Assembly: GCA_029571985.1 (NCBI GenBank)
Contig: JAKQVC010000257.1
Span: 1-40,914, forward strand
DNA: 40,914 bases
Direction: 5' to 3'
DNA from: Bacteroidota bacterium
GTDB taxonomy: Bacteria > Bacteroidota > Bacteroidia > Chitinophagales > BACL12
A program made the position numbers and the translations under genes. Below are positions 1 through 8,306 of the stretch, one piece after another (the first letter of the stretch is position 1; each line of letters opens with the position of its first letter). The notes under the pieces were generated by a model. The model made no database searches. It saw only the letters and a list, made by a program, of their open reading frames with translations, and was not told the origin of the DNA.

Positions 1-432
1 TGTTGGTGTTATCAGTTTATCGCCGTTCAGGGAGTATTGTAACATGCCACCGGATAAGCCTGCACTAAGGGTTGCACCTCCAAATCGCTTGTGGTATGAC
101 CAAGCTGCTGAAACGGTTGTTAATCTTTGTTCGCCAGCAGTGATATTTGTGACGTGGATACCTGCGCCGCTGTTTAACTTATACACAGGTACGTGACTGG
201 TGAGGTCCTGAGAAACAGGCGCACCGGGCAGTCCGACCCACTGACTCCTGATTAACAAGCTACTCACCCAAGCCTCTCCTACCCCGGTTGCGGCAGGATT
301 GAACATGGCGGGCGACAAGGCATACTGCGAAAATTGGGGGTCTTGCTGGCCATATGACACTAAACTACTCGTTTGTGACATCGCCACCAACGCACTTCCA
401 AAACCCGTTATAAGTAGTATTAGTTTTCGCAT
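1..432 (-). CDS. PorP/SprF-family type IX secretion membrane protein (partial, C-terminal part off the window)
   Basis: The first 144 codons read without a stop to the window edge, so only the N-terminal part is present. A signal peptide (RKLILLITGFGSALVAMSQ) is followed by QQDPQFSQYALSPAMFNPA, the hallmark N-terminus of the PorP/SprF family, then by alternating short strands typical of an outer-membrane barrel. Members of this family are outer-membrane components linked to the type IX secretion system, which exports surface proteins and drives gliding in many Bacteroidota. Another in-frame ATG lies three codons upstream (start at 441); I chose 432 because it gives a basic residue right after Met. 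A promoter candidate overlaps the stop of the DUF255 gene upstream, so the gene may be transcribed on its own. Family assignment is firm; which paralogue it is cannot be told. Bacteroidota often carry many, some fused to other domains. Confidence 0.85.
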   Translation of the reverse strand, partial: MRKLILLITGFGSALVAMSQTSSLVSYGQQDPQFSQYALSPAMFNPAATGVGEAWVSSLLIRSQWVGLPGAPVSQDLTSHVPVYKLNSGAGIHVTNITAGEQRLTTVSAAWSYHKRFGGATLSAGLSGGMLQYSLNGDKLITPT

Positions 433-472
433 CAGCAACATAAACGCAATAATCAATCAAGTGTTGTGGAGA

Positions 473-503
473 TAAAGGTACTTTATTCAATCATGCCATC
501 AAA
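473..503 (-). promoter_or_regulatory. Candidate promoter of the PorP/SprF-like gene
   Basis: On the minus strand TTTG (503-500) is followed after 19 nt by TACCTTTA (480-473), close to the Bacteroidota promoter form TTTG-N19-21-TAnnTTTG with one mismatch in the -7 element. The ATG choices at 441 and 432 lie 31 to 40 nt downstream. The -33 part overlaps the stop codon of the preceding gene. Only a sequence match. Confidence 0.4.
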
Positions 504-2544
504 GGTCTGTGACCTGATTAACAAAATCTTGCACTGAGGTGACAGGCTGCTGACAAGTGAAATTCCGGCAATGATAAATAGTGGTCTGGCCGGTGACAAA
601 CCGGTTATGGGTGATGGGAAAATGCGCTGAACCATCAACGTCAGTTACATAAACGGCATGAGGAAAATACTGCCTGAAAATAGCATCTCGAAATTCGTTT
701 GCCTGATTGCCTGTGATTACGATTTCATGGTAAGGCATCCATTCTGTTAAAGCGGCCATTAACCAATTACCAAATGAAGTGCCGTATTGCAACATACTTT
801 TTTTCATATTGGCCAGCATCTGATCGGCCTGTTGTTTGTAGCCTGCATTTTCGGTTATATAAAATAATCGTTGCGCATTATGCACCATGATGCTATTTCC
901 GGAGGGGGTTGCATTATCATAAAATTCCATGGCTCTTAATGGAATATCTGTTTGATATCCTGCAGTGAAAAAATACATAGCATCAGGTCCGGCAAAATGC
1001 TGATTGACATGTTGCAGTATCTCTTCTGCTTTTTGCACATACTGTATTTTGCCGGTGATATCATGCACATCTAATAATGCCTGAATAACACCAGCATAAT
1101 CATCTAATACGGCATCCACTTTTCCGGCACCTGAAGTAACTGTATGCCACATTTTTCCGTTTGAGTCCGGAATAGCAAAATAGTGCAACATAGCCTGCAG
1201 CATGTCATCAGCCAGTGTTCGATACGGTTCATGCGCGGTAGCTTTAAAGGCTTCAGCGATGGCAGAGCACATGAGTGCATTCCACGATAAAATACATTTG
1301 TGGTCTGCTAATGGCGGAATTCTTTTTTTCCGAAATTGATATAATTTTTCTTTCGCTTTTTGTACTTGTGCAGCAAATTCTTCCGGATGCAATTTATGTT
1401 GCCTGGCATAGTCATACACATCTGTTGTTGTATGCAGAATATTGGTATGCTCCCAATTTCCTTCAGGTGTTATTTGCCAGTAAGCTGCGGCCCATTCAGC
1501 ATCATCGCCGAGTGCCTCTTTGCATTCATCATAAGTGAATGTATAAAATTTTCCTTCCACACCTTCGCTGTCGGCATCATAGGAAGCGATACATAATTTT
1601 TCCGGCAACAACATTTCGTTTTCTATAAACCGGATGATTTCATGTAGTGTTTCAGCATAAATTTTTTCTTGTGTTGCGCGATAAACTTCAGCGTATACTT
1701 GTATCAGCAGTGCATTATCGTATAGCATTTTTTCGAAATGGGGAATCATCCAATTTCTATCCACCGCATATCTGGAAAAGCCGCCGCCTACATGATCGTA
1801 AATACCTCCATTGCGCATTTTTTGTAATGACAGATGTACATGTTGCAAACACTTTTCATTTCCGGTAAACCAGGCATACCGGAATAAAAAACGCAACGAC
1901 ATACTGCCCGGAAATTTAGGCGCTTGTCCGAAGCCACCCTGTTCCAAATCAAATTGTGCCTGCATGCCTGCAACTGCCTGGAACAATTCTTTTTCACTAA
2001 ATAAAGGTTCCGTTTCCGGAATCTGCATGTTGTGAATAAAGGACTGATCAACCTGTACAATATGGTGTGCCAGACGTTCGGCCTGTTCTTCTACTTTATC
2101 TCTTTCATTTTTAAAAATGGTGTGCATATAATTCAGCACTTGTGTCCACGCCGGTTTTCCATAACCTGGTTTGGGTGGGAAATAAGTACCTGCACTAAAT
2201 GGTTTGCGTTCGGGTGTGAGAAATACGTGTAAAGGCCAGCCGCCGGCTCCGGTTAATATCTGACAGGCATTCATAAAAATGTGATCAATATCGGGGCGTT
2301 CTTCGCGGTCGACTTTTATGTTGATGAAATGCGTGTTCATTACATCGGCGGTTGACTGATCTTCAAAACTTTCGCGTTCCATTACATGGCACCAGTGGCA
2401 GGCCGCATAGCCAATGCTAACGAGTATGGGTTTATCTTCCCGTTGTGCTATTTCAAATGCTTCTTCGCACCACGGAAACCAATGCACAGGGTTATGCTGA
2501 TGTTGTAATAAATAGGGAGAAGACTCATGTGAAAGACGGTTCAT
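499..2544 (-). CDS. DUF255 / YyaL-type thioredoxin-fold protein
   Basis: 681 residues, the usual length of this family (bacterial YyaL, human SPATA20). The N-terminal thioredoxin-like domain (about 1-165) starts with the conserved [19 protein letters not shown] and has the CHWCHVM motif with C49 and C52, then the family's [15 protein letters not shown]. The rest (about 190-681) is the six-hairpin, (alpha/alpha)-toroid-like part, with [17 protein letters not shown] and [13 protein letters not shown]. No signal peptide is seen, so it should be cytoplasmic. The exact reaction of the family is unsettled; a redox or sugar-epimerase-like role has been proposed from the folds. It lies between the hemD operon and the porP-like gene on the same strand, but 313 nt separate it from hemD, so it is probably its own transcription unit. 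Confidence 0.85.
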   Translation of the reverse strand: MNRLSHESSPYLLQHQHNPVHWFPWCEEAFEIAQREDKPILVSIGYAACHWCHVMERESFEDQSTADVMNTHFINIKVDREERPDIDHIFMNACQILTGAGGWPLHVFLTPERKPFSAGTYFPPKPGYGKPAWTQVLNYMHTIFKNERDKVEEQAERLAHHIVQVDQSFIHNMQIPETEPLFSEKELFQAVAGMQAQFDLEQGGFGQAPKFPGSMSLRFLFRYAWFTGNEKCLQHVHLSLQKMRNGGIYDHVGGGFSRYAVDRNWMIPHFEKMLYDNALLIQVYAEVYRATQEKIYAETLHEIIRFIENEMLLPEKLCIASYDADSEGVEGKFYTFTYDECKEALGDDAEWAAAYWQITPEGNWEHTNILHTTTDVYDYARQHKLHPEEFAAQVQKAKEKLYQFRKKRIPPLADHKCILSWNALMCSAIAEAFKATAHEPYRTLADDMLQAMLHYFAIPDSNGKMWHTVTSGAGKVDAVLDDYAGVIQALLDVHDITGKIQYVQKAEEILQHVNQHFAGPDAMYFFTAGYQTDIPLRAMEFYDNATPSGNSIMVHNAQRLFYITENAGYKQQADQMLANMKKSMLQYGTSFGNWLMAALTEWMPYHEIVITGNQANEFRDAIFRQYFPHAVYVTDVDGSAHFPITHNRFVTGQTTIYHCRNFTCQQPVTSVQDFVNQVTDL

Positions 2545-2857
2545 GGCGGAAAAGTACGCAACAAATCAGGGAAAACAAACCATGCGTACCCCGATACGGC
2601 TGAAATAACAACTGCTGCGTTGTGCGCGTCAAAACAGCGTACACGGCAGCGGTAGGGCCTGCTGCTGACACCGATATGCCATCTTGCCCGCTTGCATTTC
2701 AGCATGTTTATGTGAACCATTTGGTTACTGCAGCATACTTTTTTTGGAACGCGAACATCAAAGGACTCCCTGTGCACGAATATGATTAATTGTGCCAAAT
2801 AAGCACGCTATGGCATACAGTTAACTATTTAACTGCAAGTATGCACACGAATAAAAA
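2545..2857. other. Intergenic stretch between the DUF255 gene and hemD
   Basis: 313 nt without a convincing gene. An 85-codon reading frame crosses it on the minus strand (2541-2798) but is rich in Cys, Arg and Trp, shows no domain and overlaps the DUF255 start, so I treat it as chance. The only clear structure is the hairpin at 2813-2844 just after hemD. The promoter of the DUF255 gene should lie here, but I see no clear TAnnTTTG element. Confidence 0.5.
2813..2844 (-). terminator. Strong hairpin 3' of hemD, possible terminator or mRNA 3' end
   Basis: GCATAC/GTATGC (outer, 6 bp) encloses AGTTAA/TTAACT (inner, 6 bp) with loop CTAT and a 4-nt GCAA bulge on one side. It begins 13 nt after the hemD stop. 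No T-run follows it in the hemD direction, so it is not a standard intrinsic terminator; it may stabilise the 3' end. In the opposite direction it is followed by an A/T-rich stretch. Confidence 0.4.
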
Positions 2858-3640
2858 TTATTTTTTCTTATTTGCGATGGCAAGATATTTATCCAGCGCC
2901 ATGATGATGGAGGGAGACTCCGGCGATGGTGCCATGATATCGATACGCAGTTTATATTCCTCCATGGCTTTAAGTGTTGCGGCACCCATACCACCGATGC
3001 GAATATCTCCTTGAACAAAATCGGGAAAATTTTGGAAGAGACTGGCCACTCCGGTAGGTGTAAACAGAATAACCATATCGCATTTTAATTTACCTTTTAA
3101 ATCAGATAAATCAGAAGGAACTGTTTCGTACATGAAAGCCTCACTAAAATCCGCATTAATGGATTTGAGGTATTCGGTATAAATATCTTTATGATTAACG
3201 GTGCATGGGAAGATGAATTTTTCGGCGATATGTTTTTTAAATAAATCGAACATATCGGTATCTTTTCCTGAACCGTAAAACACTTTACGTTTTCTGTATT
3301 GAATATATTTCTGCAGGTAAACAGCGATAGCTTCTGACACGCAGAAATATTTTGTCATTTCCGGCATGCGGATGCGCAGTTCATCGCAGATACGGAAGAA
3401 ATGATCGATGGCATTCCGGCTGGTAAAAATGACAGCGGTATAATCGAGGATAATGATACGTTGTTTACGAAATTCTTTTGCTGCGAGTCCGCGTACCTGA
3501 ATGAATTGACGAAACTCAATATTGACCTTATATTTTTCAGCAAGATCCTGGTAGGGTGATTTGGGCACCTCAGGTGGTTTAGGCTGAGAAATGAGGATGG
3601 ATTTAACCGGTTTGATGCTCGTGGGCTGCGGTTTGGTCAT
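2858..3640 (-). CDS. hemD: Uroporphyrinogen-III synthase
   Basis: 260 residues, usual for the Bacteroidota form. The enzyme closes and rearranges hydroxymethylbilane to uroporphyrinogen III in tetrapyrrole synthesis, in the cytoplasm. HemD proteins are poorly conserved. The recognisable parts are the first-domain stretch YTAVIFTSRNAIDHFF (about 67-82), the domain-swap region near SGKDTDMF, and the second-domain MVILFTPTGVASLFQNFP with GGMGAATLKAMEEY and SPESPSIIMALDKYL near the end, matching the family's phosphate/substrate loops. The N-terminus has a Pro/Lys-rich leader of about 25 residues that is common in Bacteroidota members. It lies 15 nt downstream of the DUF4271 gene on the same strand, an arrangement familiar in this phylum, and is likely co-transcribed with it. 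hemW is nearby but divergent. Confidence 0.78.
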   Translation of the reverse strand: MTKPQPTSIKPVKSILISQPKPPEVPKSPYQDLAEKYKVNIEFRQFIQVRGLAAKEFRKQRIIILDYTAVIFTSRNAIDHFFRICDELRIRMPEMTKYFCVSEAIAVYLQKYIQYRKRKVFYGSGKDTDMFDLFKKHIAEKFIFPCTVNHKDIYTEYLKSINADFSEAFMYETVPSDLSDLKGKLKCDMVILFTPTGVASLFQNFPDFVQGDIRIGGMGAATLKAMEEYKLRIDIMAPSPESPSIIMALDKYLAIANKKK

Positions 3641-3655
3641 TGGGTGTTTTTTAGG

Positions 3656-4537
3656 CTACGCGCCGGCCCACATGTTGAACAACCTGATTGTGATCAGCAG
3701 AGGGGCCACTTCGAGGGCGCAAATATACAGCAAAAAGTAGAGGATATGCAATCTGCCTGTCAAACCGACGGCTACCAAACCCTTTAGGATGCGGATAAGC
3801 AGGGCAATTGCCACGAGAACGAGTGCACTATAAAGCGCATACGTGTTAACCGGCGGGTCGGCAAAAGCAGCCAATAAGAGGAAGGGTAAGAGGATGATAC
3901 CGAGCAGGTGGTAAACGACCAGCGCGTTGAATCTGAAGAATTGCAAAGCATTGCCGATGCGAAATACGGCGCCAATAATGCGATACACCCAGCCTCTGAT
4001 TACATAGAGTAAACTAAAGCCAACTACACAGGCGAGAATGGTATATCCGGAAGCCTTAAACGGCATGGGCCATTGAAAATGTCGCATGACCAAAAACAGG
4101 AGTACGCCGATACCGATAGCGAAATTGAGGAAGGTAACGAATTTGAAAATATTCGCTGAAAATTCTCTGTCGCGATAAATTTGCTGTCCAAGATTACTAT
4201 TCCAGACAACGGTAATATTTTCCTTTAATTCGCGATGAAAGGTGTATCGAATCCAGGTAACATACAGCAGCATAATCAGGCCTACGATGGGCAACACTAA
4301 ATCTTTATGTTGCAGATGAAAAGTTGCCGGGTTTGCCATCTGTACTTTTTCTTCTTTTTCTGCGATAATACTATCGTAAACAAATGGTTTGAAATTCAAT
4401 TGTTTTTGCAAGGCAGCTGTATCGAACGGATAATAAATAACTTCCGGTGTGGCCGTAGCCGTATCTGCAGCATTTTCCTGTGCCATCAGCGGCAGGCAAA
4501 CCAGTAACACACAAAACAGGGTGCAGATATTCTTCAC
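3656..4537 (-). CDS. DUF4271 membrane protein
   Basis: 293 residues. An N-terminal signal peptide (KNICTLFCVLLVCLPLMAQ) is followed by a periplasmic-type stretch of about 65 residues and then by about six or seven hydrophobic segments from residue 75 onward (LVLPIVGLIMLLYVTW, FLNFAIGIGVLLFLV, ILACVVGFSLLYVI and others). This fits the DUF4271 family, which is largely restricted to Bacteroidota and often sits beside hemD. No biochemical role is established. The start is GTG, directly abutting the TAA of the BamA-like gene (TAAGTG), so translation is probably coupled. The GTG is preferred because it is what gives the signal peptide. The link to haem synthesis rests on gene neighbourhood only. 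Confidence 0.75.
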   Translation of the reverse strand: MKNICTLFCVLLVCLPLMAQENAADTATATPEVIYYPFDTAALQKQLNFKPFVYDSIIAEKEEKVQMANPATFHLQHKDLVLPIVGLIMLLYVTWIRYTFHRELKENITVVWNSNLGQQIYRDREFSANIFKFVTFLNFAIGIGVLLFLVMRHFQWPMPFKASGYTILACVVGFSLLYVIRGWVYRIIGAVFRIGNALQFFRFNALVVYHLLGIILLPFLLLAAFADPPVNTYALYSALVLVAIALLIRILKGLVAVGLTGRLHILYFLLYICALEVAPLLITIRLFNMWAGA

Positions 4538-6334
4538 TTAAAAATAATTGATATAGCCAAAATGCACTTTTGTATTTCGGAATTGCACGGGGGCTTCCGA
4601 GGTACCGCCTAATGCATAAGTGAGTCCAAAGATACCTGCTTTTGATTCAAACCGTATACCGGCGCCAAATCCGTATACCCAAAATTCGCTGGTGAGTATG
4701 GTAGGATTTTGCACATATCCGACATCTGAGAAAACCGACATAAAACTTCTGGCACCGAGCAGATAGCGATATTCCAAAGTGCCCATATGATAATTAGCAA
4801 CGGGCAGGCTTTGTTCGTCAAAACCGCGCAACAAATTAGCGCCACCTATGCGCATTAATTCGTTCGCAACAGGTTCCGGTTGCAGCAATGCAGCTCCGCG
4901 CAGTTGAAACAGGAGGGTGCTGTTTTTACCCAGTGGTTGAAAGTACTGTATATCCAGCTGATACCTGCCGCTAAATGTTTTCGTATCGATACTATCGTAG
5001 AGGCTTGCGTAATTGTAATCCGGGAATTCTGGATTAGTTAAACCGGCGATGCTGGCATTTTCGAGAATGGTGCGTGTTCCGGCGGATGCACTCACATTCC
5101 AGATCCAGCCTTTTTTGGGATTAAATATATCGTTTACACGCTGGCTGCTCCATTCGAATCCATAAGTTGTTTCTTTTACATCCAGCATGGCAGGCAGTTC
5201 AAAATTATTGAGTGCGAAGGTGGTATCCGGACGCAACACGGATGACTGCGCGAAACGCACGAGACCTTTAAGTTTATCTGTGCCTGATAATTGGTACACC
5301 AATCCGAAATCAGATTTTCGTTCTAAGAACGTAGAGTCTTTAAGGTATAAATAAAACATACCTTCCGGACCAAATGGCAAACCAGGTAAAAACGGATAAG
5401 CTGCTTTTGCTAAGAGTGATTTAGTTGAGCTTTCTAATTTGGTGTATTGAAATTGCAGGGACTCACCTTGGCCAAATGTATTTTGCAATTGCAATTGAAT
5501 GTCGCCGGTAATAACAAGACGACCGGTAATGGCATTATCCGGAAGTACTCCCAGAATAAAATCGAACCTGCTTGTTTTTCTTGTTTCAGCGAAGATGATT
5601 ACCCTTGCCTGATTACCAACAAATTCAACAACCGGTTCTTTTACCATTTGGGCGAAACCGAGTTGCCGCAGTCGCACCGGCAATGCATCGATGATTGATT
5701 GATTATAAGGTTCACCCGGTTTGATGCCGGTGTATGCGTTGAGATAATTCTGACTGATATTTAAATTACCCACCAGAATTACAGAATCGAAGGTGAAAAA
5801 TGTGTTACGGTCAATATGCAATTCAGCCGTTAGCGTGTTTTCCTGCAGTTGCCATGATTGGCAGGATACGTAAGCAAACGGGTAGCCTTTATTATTCAAT
5901 GCCTGCACTAATGAGCGGAGTGCGCGTGTATAATCTGTATAATTAAATTTCCGGCCTTCTGTAAATTCTTTTGATAAACCGGCAATTTGAGCAAATGGTA
6001 AATCTTCAGGAGCAATTTTTAATTCGGCCCATTGTAATTGGGGGCCGTGTTCAAAATAGATATTGGCTGTTGAATCTGTGAGTGGTTGTAACTCACTAAA
6101 AGCCAACAAATATCCATTTAAATGCCATTCCTGCAATATTGACCGAGCAAATTGATTTGCGGCGGTAACATCCTGAAAAACGAGGGTGTGGTCAGGTAAG
6201 GGAGATAGTTTTTCGGGGGCGGCTCCGGTGATGGAAACACGTACTGTATCCTGTGCATGCAGTGGGCACATTTGCAGTATGCCAATTATGGCACACATCG
6301 TGAACAGGCGATGACACAGAAAGGAAGGATGCAT
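4538..6334 (-). CDS. BamA/TamA-type outer-membrane protein (POTRA plus surface-antigen barrel)
   Basis: 598 residues from the chosen start. A signal peptide ends near CPLHAQ; residues about 28-250 look like POTRA-type repeats (LNNKGYPFAYV, INQSIIDALPVRLRQLGF-like segments), and about 260-598 form a barrel ending in aromatic Phe (FGYINYF), the outer-membrane insertion signal. The conserved barrel motif GGANLLRGFDEQSL lies near residue 513, and YLLGARSFMSVFSDVGYV follows. This is a relative of BamA/TamA rather than BamA itself, since it is short and lacks a full set of five POTRA domains. The frame stays open for 46 codons upstream, but that part would run into hemW and would bury the signal peptide. 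A perfect -7 element 9 nt before this ATG supports the shorter form. First gene of an operon with DUF4271 and hemD. Confidence 0.8.
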   Translation of the reverse strand: MHPSFLCHRLFTMCAIIGILQMCPLHAQDTVRVSITGAAPEKLSPLPDHTLVFQDVTAANQFARSILQEWHLNGYLLAFSELQPLTDSTANIYFEHGPQLQWAELKIAPEDLPFAQIAGLSKEFTEGRKFNYTDYTRALRSLVQALNNKGYPFAYVSCQSWQLQENTLTAELHIDRNTFFTFDSVILVGNLNISQNYLNAYTGIKPGEPYNQSIIDALPVRLRQLGFAQMVKEPVVEFVGNQARVIIFAETRKTSRFDFILGVLPDNAITGRLVITGDIQLQLQNTFGQGESLQFQYTKLESSTKSLLAKAAYPFLPGLPFGPEGMFYLYLKDSTFLERKSDFGLVYQLSGTDKLKGLVRFAQSSVLRPDTTFALNNFELPAMLDVKETTYGFEWSSQRVNDIFNPKKGWIWNVSASAGTRTILENASIAGLTNPEFPDYNYASLYDSIDTKTFSGRYQLDIQYFQPLGKNSTLLFQLRGAALLQPEPVANELMRIGGANLLRGFDEQSLPVANYHMGTLEYRYLLGARSFMSVFSDVGYVQNPTILTSEFWVYGFGAGIRFESKAGIFGLTYALGGTSEAPVQFRNTKVHFGYINYF

Positions 6335-6343
6335 TACAAACAG

Positions 6344-6351
6344 CAAATTTA
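6344..6351 (-). promoter_or_regulatory. -7 element TAAATTTG of the BamA-like operon
   Basis: Perfect match to TAnnTTTG on the minus strand, ending 9 nt before the ATG at 6334. It shares a 36-bp intergenic region with the hemW element, from which it is separated by only 4 bp. No clear TTTG lies at -33. Confidence 0.55.
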
Positions 6352-6355
6352 CCGA

Positions 6356-6363
6356 TACATTTG
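6356..6363 (+). promoter_or_regulatory. -7 element TACATTTG of hemW
   Basis: Perfect match to TAnnTTTG on the plus strand, ending 7 nt before the ATG at 6371, so the leader would be very short. It argues for the 6371 start over upstream in-frame codons. No clear TTTG lies at -33. Confidence 0.55.
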
Positions 6364-6370
6364 CGGTATT

Positions 6371-7522
6371 ATGCAGTATAACGAAAAGAGTGCGGGGATA
6401 TATATCCACATTCCATTTTGCCGAAAGGCCTGTCATTACTGCAATTTTCACTTCAGTACGAGTATGGCTCAAAAGTCGGCCTATGTGGATGCACTTATAC
6501 AGGAAATCGATATGCGAGCATCCTATCTTACTGACAGAGAGGTAGGTTCTATTTATTTTGGTGGGGGCACGCCCAGTTTGTTAAGCGGCGAAGAGTTAGA
6601 CCGCATCATGTCGGCTTTACACAGCAGGTTTGTGATTGCATCGGGTGCGGAGGTAACGCTTGAGGCTAATCCGGATGATATTAAAGAGGAAACGCTTTCG
6701 TTCTGGAAAAAAAATGGCATCAATCGTTTGAGTATAGGTGTTCAATCGTTTCGTGATACAGATTTACGTCGCATGAATCGCGCCCATACCAGTGCAGAGG
6801 CTACAGGTGCAATTGCTATGGCACAGGATTTCGGGTTGAGCAATATTTCAGCTGATTTAATGTATGGCTTACCTGATTTAGATGATGATGCGTGGACGAT
6901 GAATATACATACTTTAGTTTCGATGGGTGTGCAGCATATCAGTTCTTATGCATTAACCATTGAGCCTAAAACAGCGCTTGCGTATTTTGTGGCAACTGGC
7001 AAAGAAAAGCCTTTGAGTGATGCAGCAACTGAGCGTCAATTCCATTACTTAAGGGGATATTTACAGGAGCAGGGATTTAAACATTATGAAATTTCCAATT
7101 TTGGAAAGGAAGGCTATTTTGCGGTGCACAACAGTGGTTACTGGAGGGGGATGATGTATTTAGGTTTAGGCGCATCAGCACATAGTTATAATGGCGAGAG
7201 CAGGCAATGGAATATTGCGCAAAATGCTGCCTATATTAAAGGACTTCAGGAAGGTACTCCTGTATTTGAGCAGGAGATTTTAACTGAATCGATGCGCATG
7301 CATGAAAGTATTATGATTAGTCTGCGAACACAATGGGGATTGTCATTAAACAAATTTGGTGCGCAATTCGGAGAGGAAGCCTTGCAGCAATTACGGGCAG
7401 TTAGTGCAACACTGATGCATTCGGGTCAGCTTGAAGAACATGAGGGGCATTTACATATTCCACGGAGTTATTGGTTTATTGCAGATAGTATTATTGCATC
7501 CTTATTTTTTGATATTGCATAA
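6371..7522 (+). CDS. hemW: Radical SAM haem chaperone HemW
   Basis: 383 residues, the normal length of HemW and shorter than the coproporphyrinogen oxidase HemN. The N-terminus GIYIHIPFCRKACHYCNF carries the radical SAM cysteines C17, C21 and C24, followed by the SAM-binding GGGTPSLL. VTLEANPDD and LSIGVQSFRDTDLRRMNRAH are family signatures, and HNSGYWRG near the middle is the HNxxYW motif typical of HemW. The protein binds haem and passes it to target haemoproteins; it is often misnamed as HemN. The C-terminal part (about 300-383) is the HemN/HemW C-terminal domain. The frame is open 38 codons further upstream but would overlap the divergent BamA-like gene; the -7 element at 6356 supports this ATG. 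A terminator hairpin follows the stop. Confidence 0.88.
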   Translation: MQYNEKSAGIYIHIPFCRKACHYCNFHFSTSMAQKSAYVDALIQEIDMRASYLTDREVGSIYFGGGTPSLLSGEELDRIMSALHSRFVIASGAEVTLEANPDDIKEETLSFWKKNGINRLSIGVQSFRDTDLRRMNRAHTSAEATGAIAMAQDFGLSNISADLMYGLPDLDDDAWTMNIHTLVSMGVQHISSYALTIEPKTALAYFVATGKEKPLSDAATERQFHYLRGYLQEQGFKHYEISNFGKEGYFAVHNSGYWRGMMYLGLGASAHSYNGESRQWNIAQNAAYIKGLQEGTPVFEQEILTESMRMHESIMISLRTQWGLSLNKFGAQFGEEALQQLRAVSATLMHSGQLEEHEGHLHIPRSYWFIADSIIASLFFDIA

Positions 7523-7524
7523 AA

Positions 7525-7551
7525 AAGCCGAATGCTACATGCATCCGGCTT
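7525..7551 (-). terminator. Intrinsic terminator between the converging hemW and tlpA-like genes
   Basis: AAGCCG-A-ATGC, loop TACAT, GCAT-C-CGGCTT: a stem of 10 pairs with one mismatch. On the minus strand the hairpin runs into TTTTTT, so it best serves the tlpA-like gene; for hemW the following bases are a weaker TCAAATGTTTT. Confidence 0.7.
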
Positions 7552-7579
7552 CAAATGTTTTATGTTATTTGGTTCAGGC

Positions 7580-8068
7580 TTACTTAGCCAGTTTGGCAAT
7601 TTTTTCTTCGAGTTCATATTCATCACCTTCAATATATCCGGTATGTTTATCTACAATATTTCCGGCTTTATCTGTAATTACGGTGAATGGAACTGACTGA
7701 CCACCGAGCAGGCGCTGCAGATCTTTATTACTATCGAGCAGAACGGTATATTTCCAGCCCTGACCTTCGGCATATGATTTAGCTTGAGCGCGGGTTTTGG
7801 CATCATCTACGGAAACAGCAATAATTTCGACGTTATAGTCTTTTTGCCAGTCTTCATAGATTTCGGCGATGTTATTGAGTTCTTCTTTACATGGCACGCA
7901 CCAGGTTGCCCAAAAACTGAACACCTGAATGGTGCTATCATTGGAATAGGAAGACACATTTATTTTATTGCCGTTTACATCAGACAATTCCAGATCAGGC
8001 AATTTATCCTGAGCAAATACGGCTGAGCCCATTAAGATGCCAAGTGTTAAAATCAGCGTTTTCTTCAT
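7580..8068 (-). CDS. TlpA/ResA-like periplasmic thioredoxin
   Basis: 162 residues. The signal peptide KKTLILTLGILMGSAVFAQ points to export. The AhpC/TSA-thioredoxin fold follows, with LPDLELSDVNGNKINVSSY, the active site FWATWCVPCKEEL (C57, C60), IIAVSVDDAKTRAQAKSYA and the cis-proline loop GGQSVPFTVITDKAGNIV. Proteins of this type reduce or isomerise disulfides outside the cytoplasm, for example in cytochrome c maturation or in partner lipoproteins. It is divergent from the DUF6029 and Omp28-like genes; the Omp28-like protein also has a thioredoxin-like CxxC, so the three may work on the same thiols. That link is inferred from position. A perfect TATCTTTG element lies 22 nt upstream of the start. 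Confidence 0.85.
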   Translation of the reverse strand: MKKTLILTLGILMGSAVFAQDKLPDLELSDVNGNKINVSSYSNDSTIQVFSFWATWCVPCKEELNNIAEIYEDWQKDYNVEIIAVSVDDAKTRAQAKSYAEGQGWKYTVLLDSNKDLQRLLGGQSVPFTVITDKAGNIVDKHTGYIEGDEYELEEKIAKLAK

Positions 8069-8090
8069 CTGTAACAGAGGTTTAAGCTTT

Positions 8091-8098
8091 CAAAGATA
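8091..8098 (-). promoter_or_regulatory. -7 element TATCTTTG of the tlpA-like gene
   Basis: Perfect TAnnTTTG match on the minus strand, 22 nt before the ATG at 8068. A TTG at the standard -33 spacing is not visible. Confidence 0.5.
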
Positions 8099-8170
8099 CG
8101 GTTTGAAGAGCAAGTAGTGTGCCAAGTTCCGTATTTAGGGTAGTCGCTCACCCGGGGAGAAGAGGTATTT

Positions 8171-8182
8171 TGACACAATTCA
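8171..8182. promoter_or_regulatory. TGA-N6-TCA site (CRP/FNR-type) between tlpA-like and DUF6029 genes
   Basis: TGACACAATTCA in the divergent intergenic region. The core spacing matches CRP/FNR-family sites; the outer bases are only partly symmetric. It lies about 80 bp upstream of the tlpA-like -7 element. Similar cores precede nifJ, nuoA and the gene at 35042. Confidence 0.25.
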
Positions 8183-8258
8183 GACAAAGTCGGATGCATG
8201 TGCAGGTCAAGGCTTTAGCGGGTCGGCGGAAGGTCAGATACCGGTAGCCGGCATGGAT

Positions 8259-8274
8259 AATTACCGTGGTAATT
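8259..8274. promoter_or_regulatory. Perfect palindrome AATTACC-GT-GGTAATT upstream of the DUF6029 gene
   Basis: Two perfect 7-bp arms with a 2-bp centre, placed 1 bp before a -7-like TAACTTAG (8276-8283) and 32 nt before the ATG at 8307. The position and symmetry fit an operator for a dimeric regulator; no regulator is identified. Confidence 0.35.
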
Positions 8275-8306
8275 TTAACTTAGTGCCCTGAAACCATTAC
8301 CTGTAC

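Noticed and set aside
2541-2798. 85-codon frame on the minus strand upstream of the DUF255 gene
   Set aside because: No domain, odd composition (many Cys, Arg, Trp), and it overlaps the DUF255 start; treated as a chance frame.
6257-6370. N-terminal extension of hemW
   Set aside because: It would overlap the divergent BamA-like gene; HemW normally starts close to GIYIHIPFC and a perfect -7 element lies just upstream of 6371.
6335-6472. N-terminal extension of the BamA-like protein
   Set aside because: It would hide the signal peptide and overlap hemW; the -7 element at 6344-6351 fits the start at 6334.
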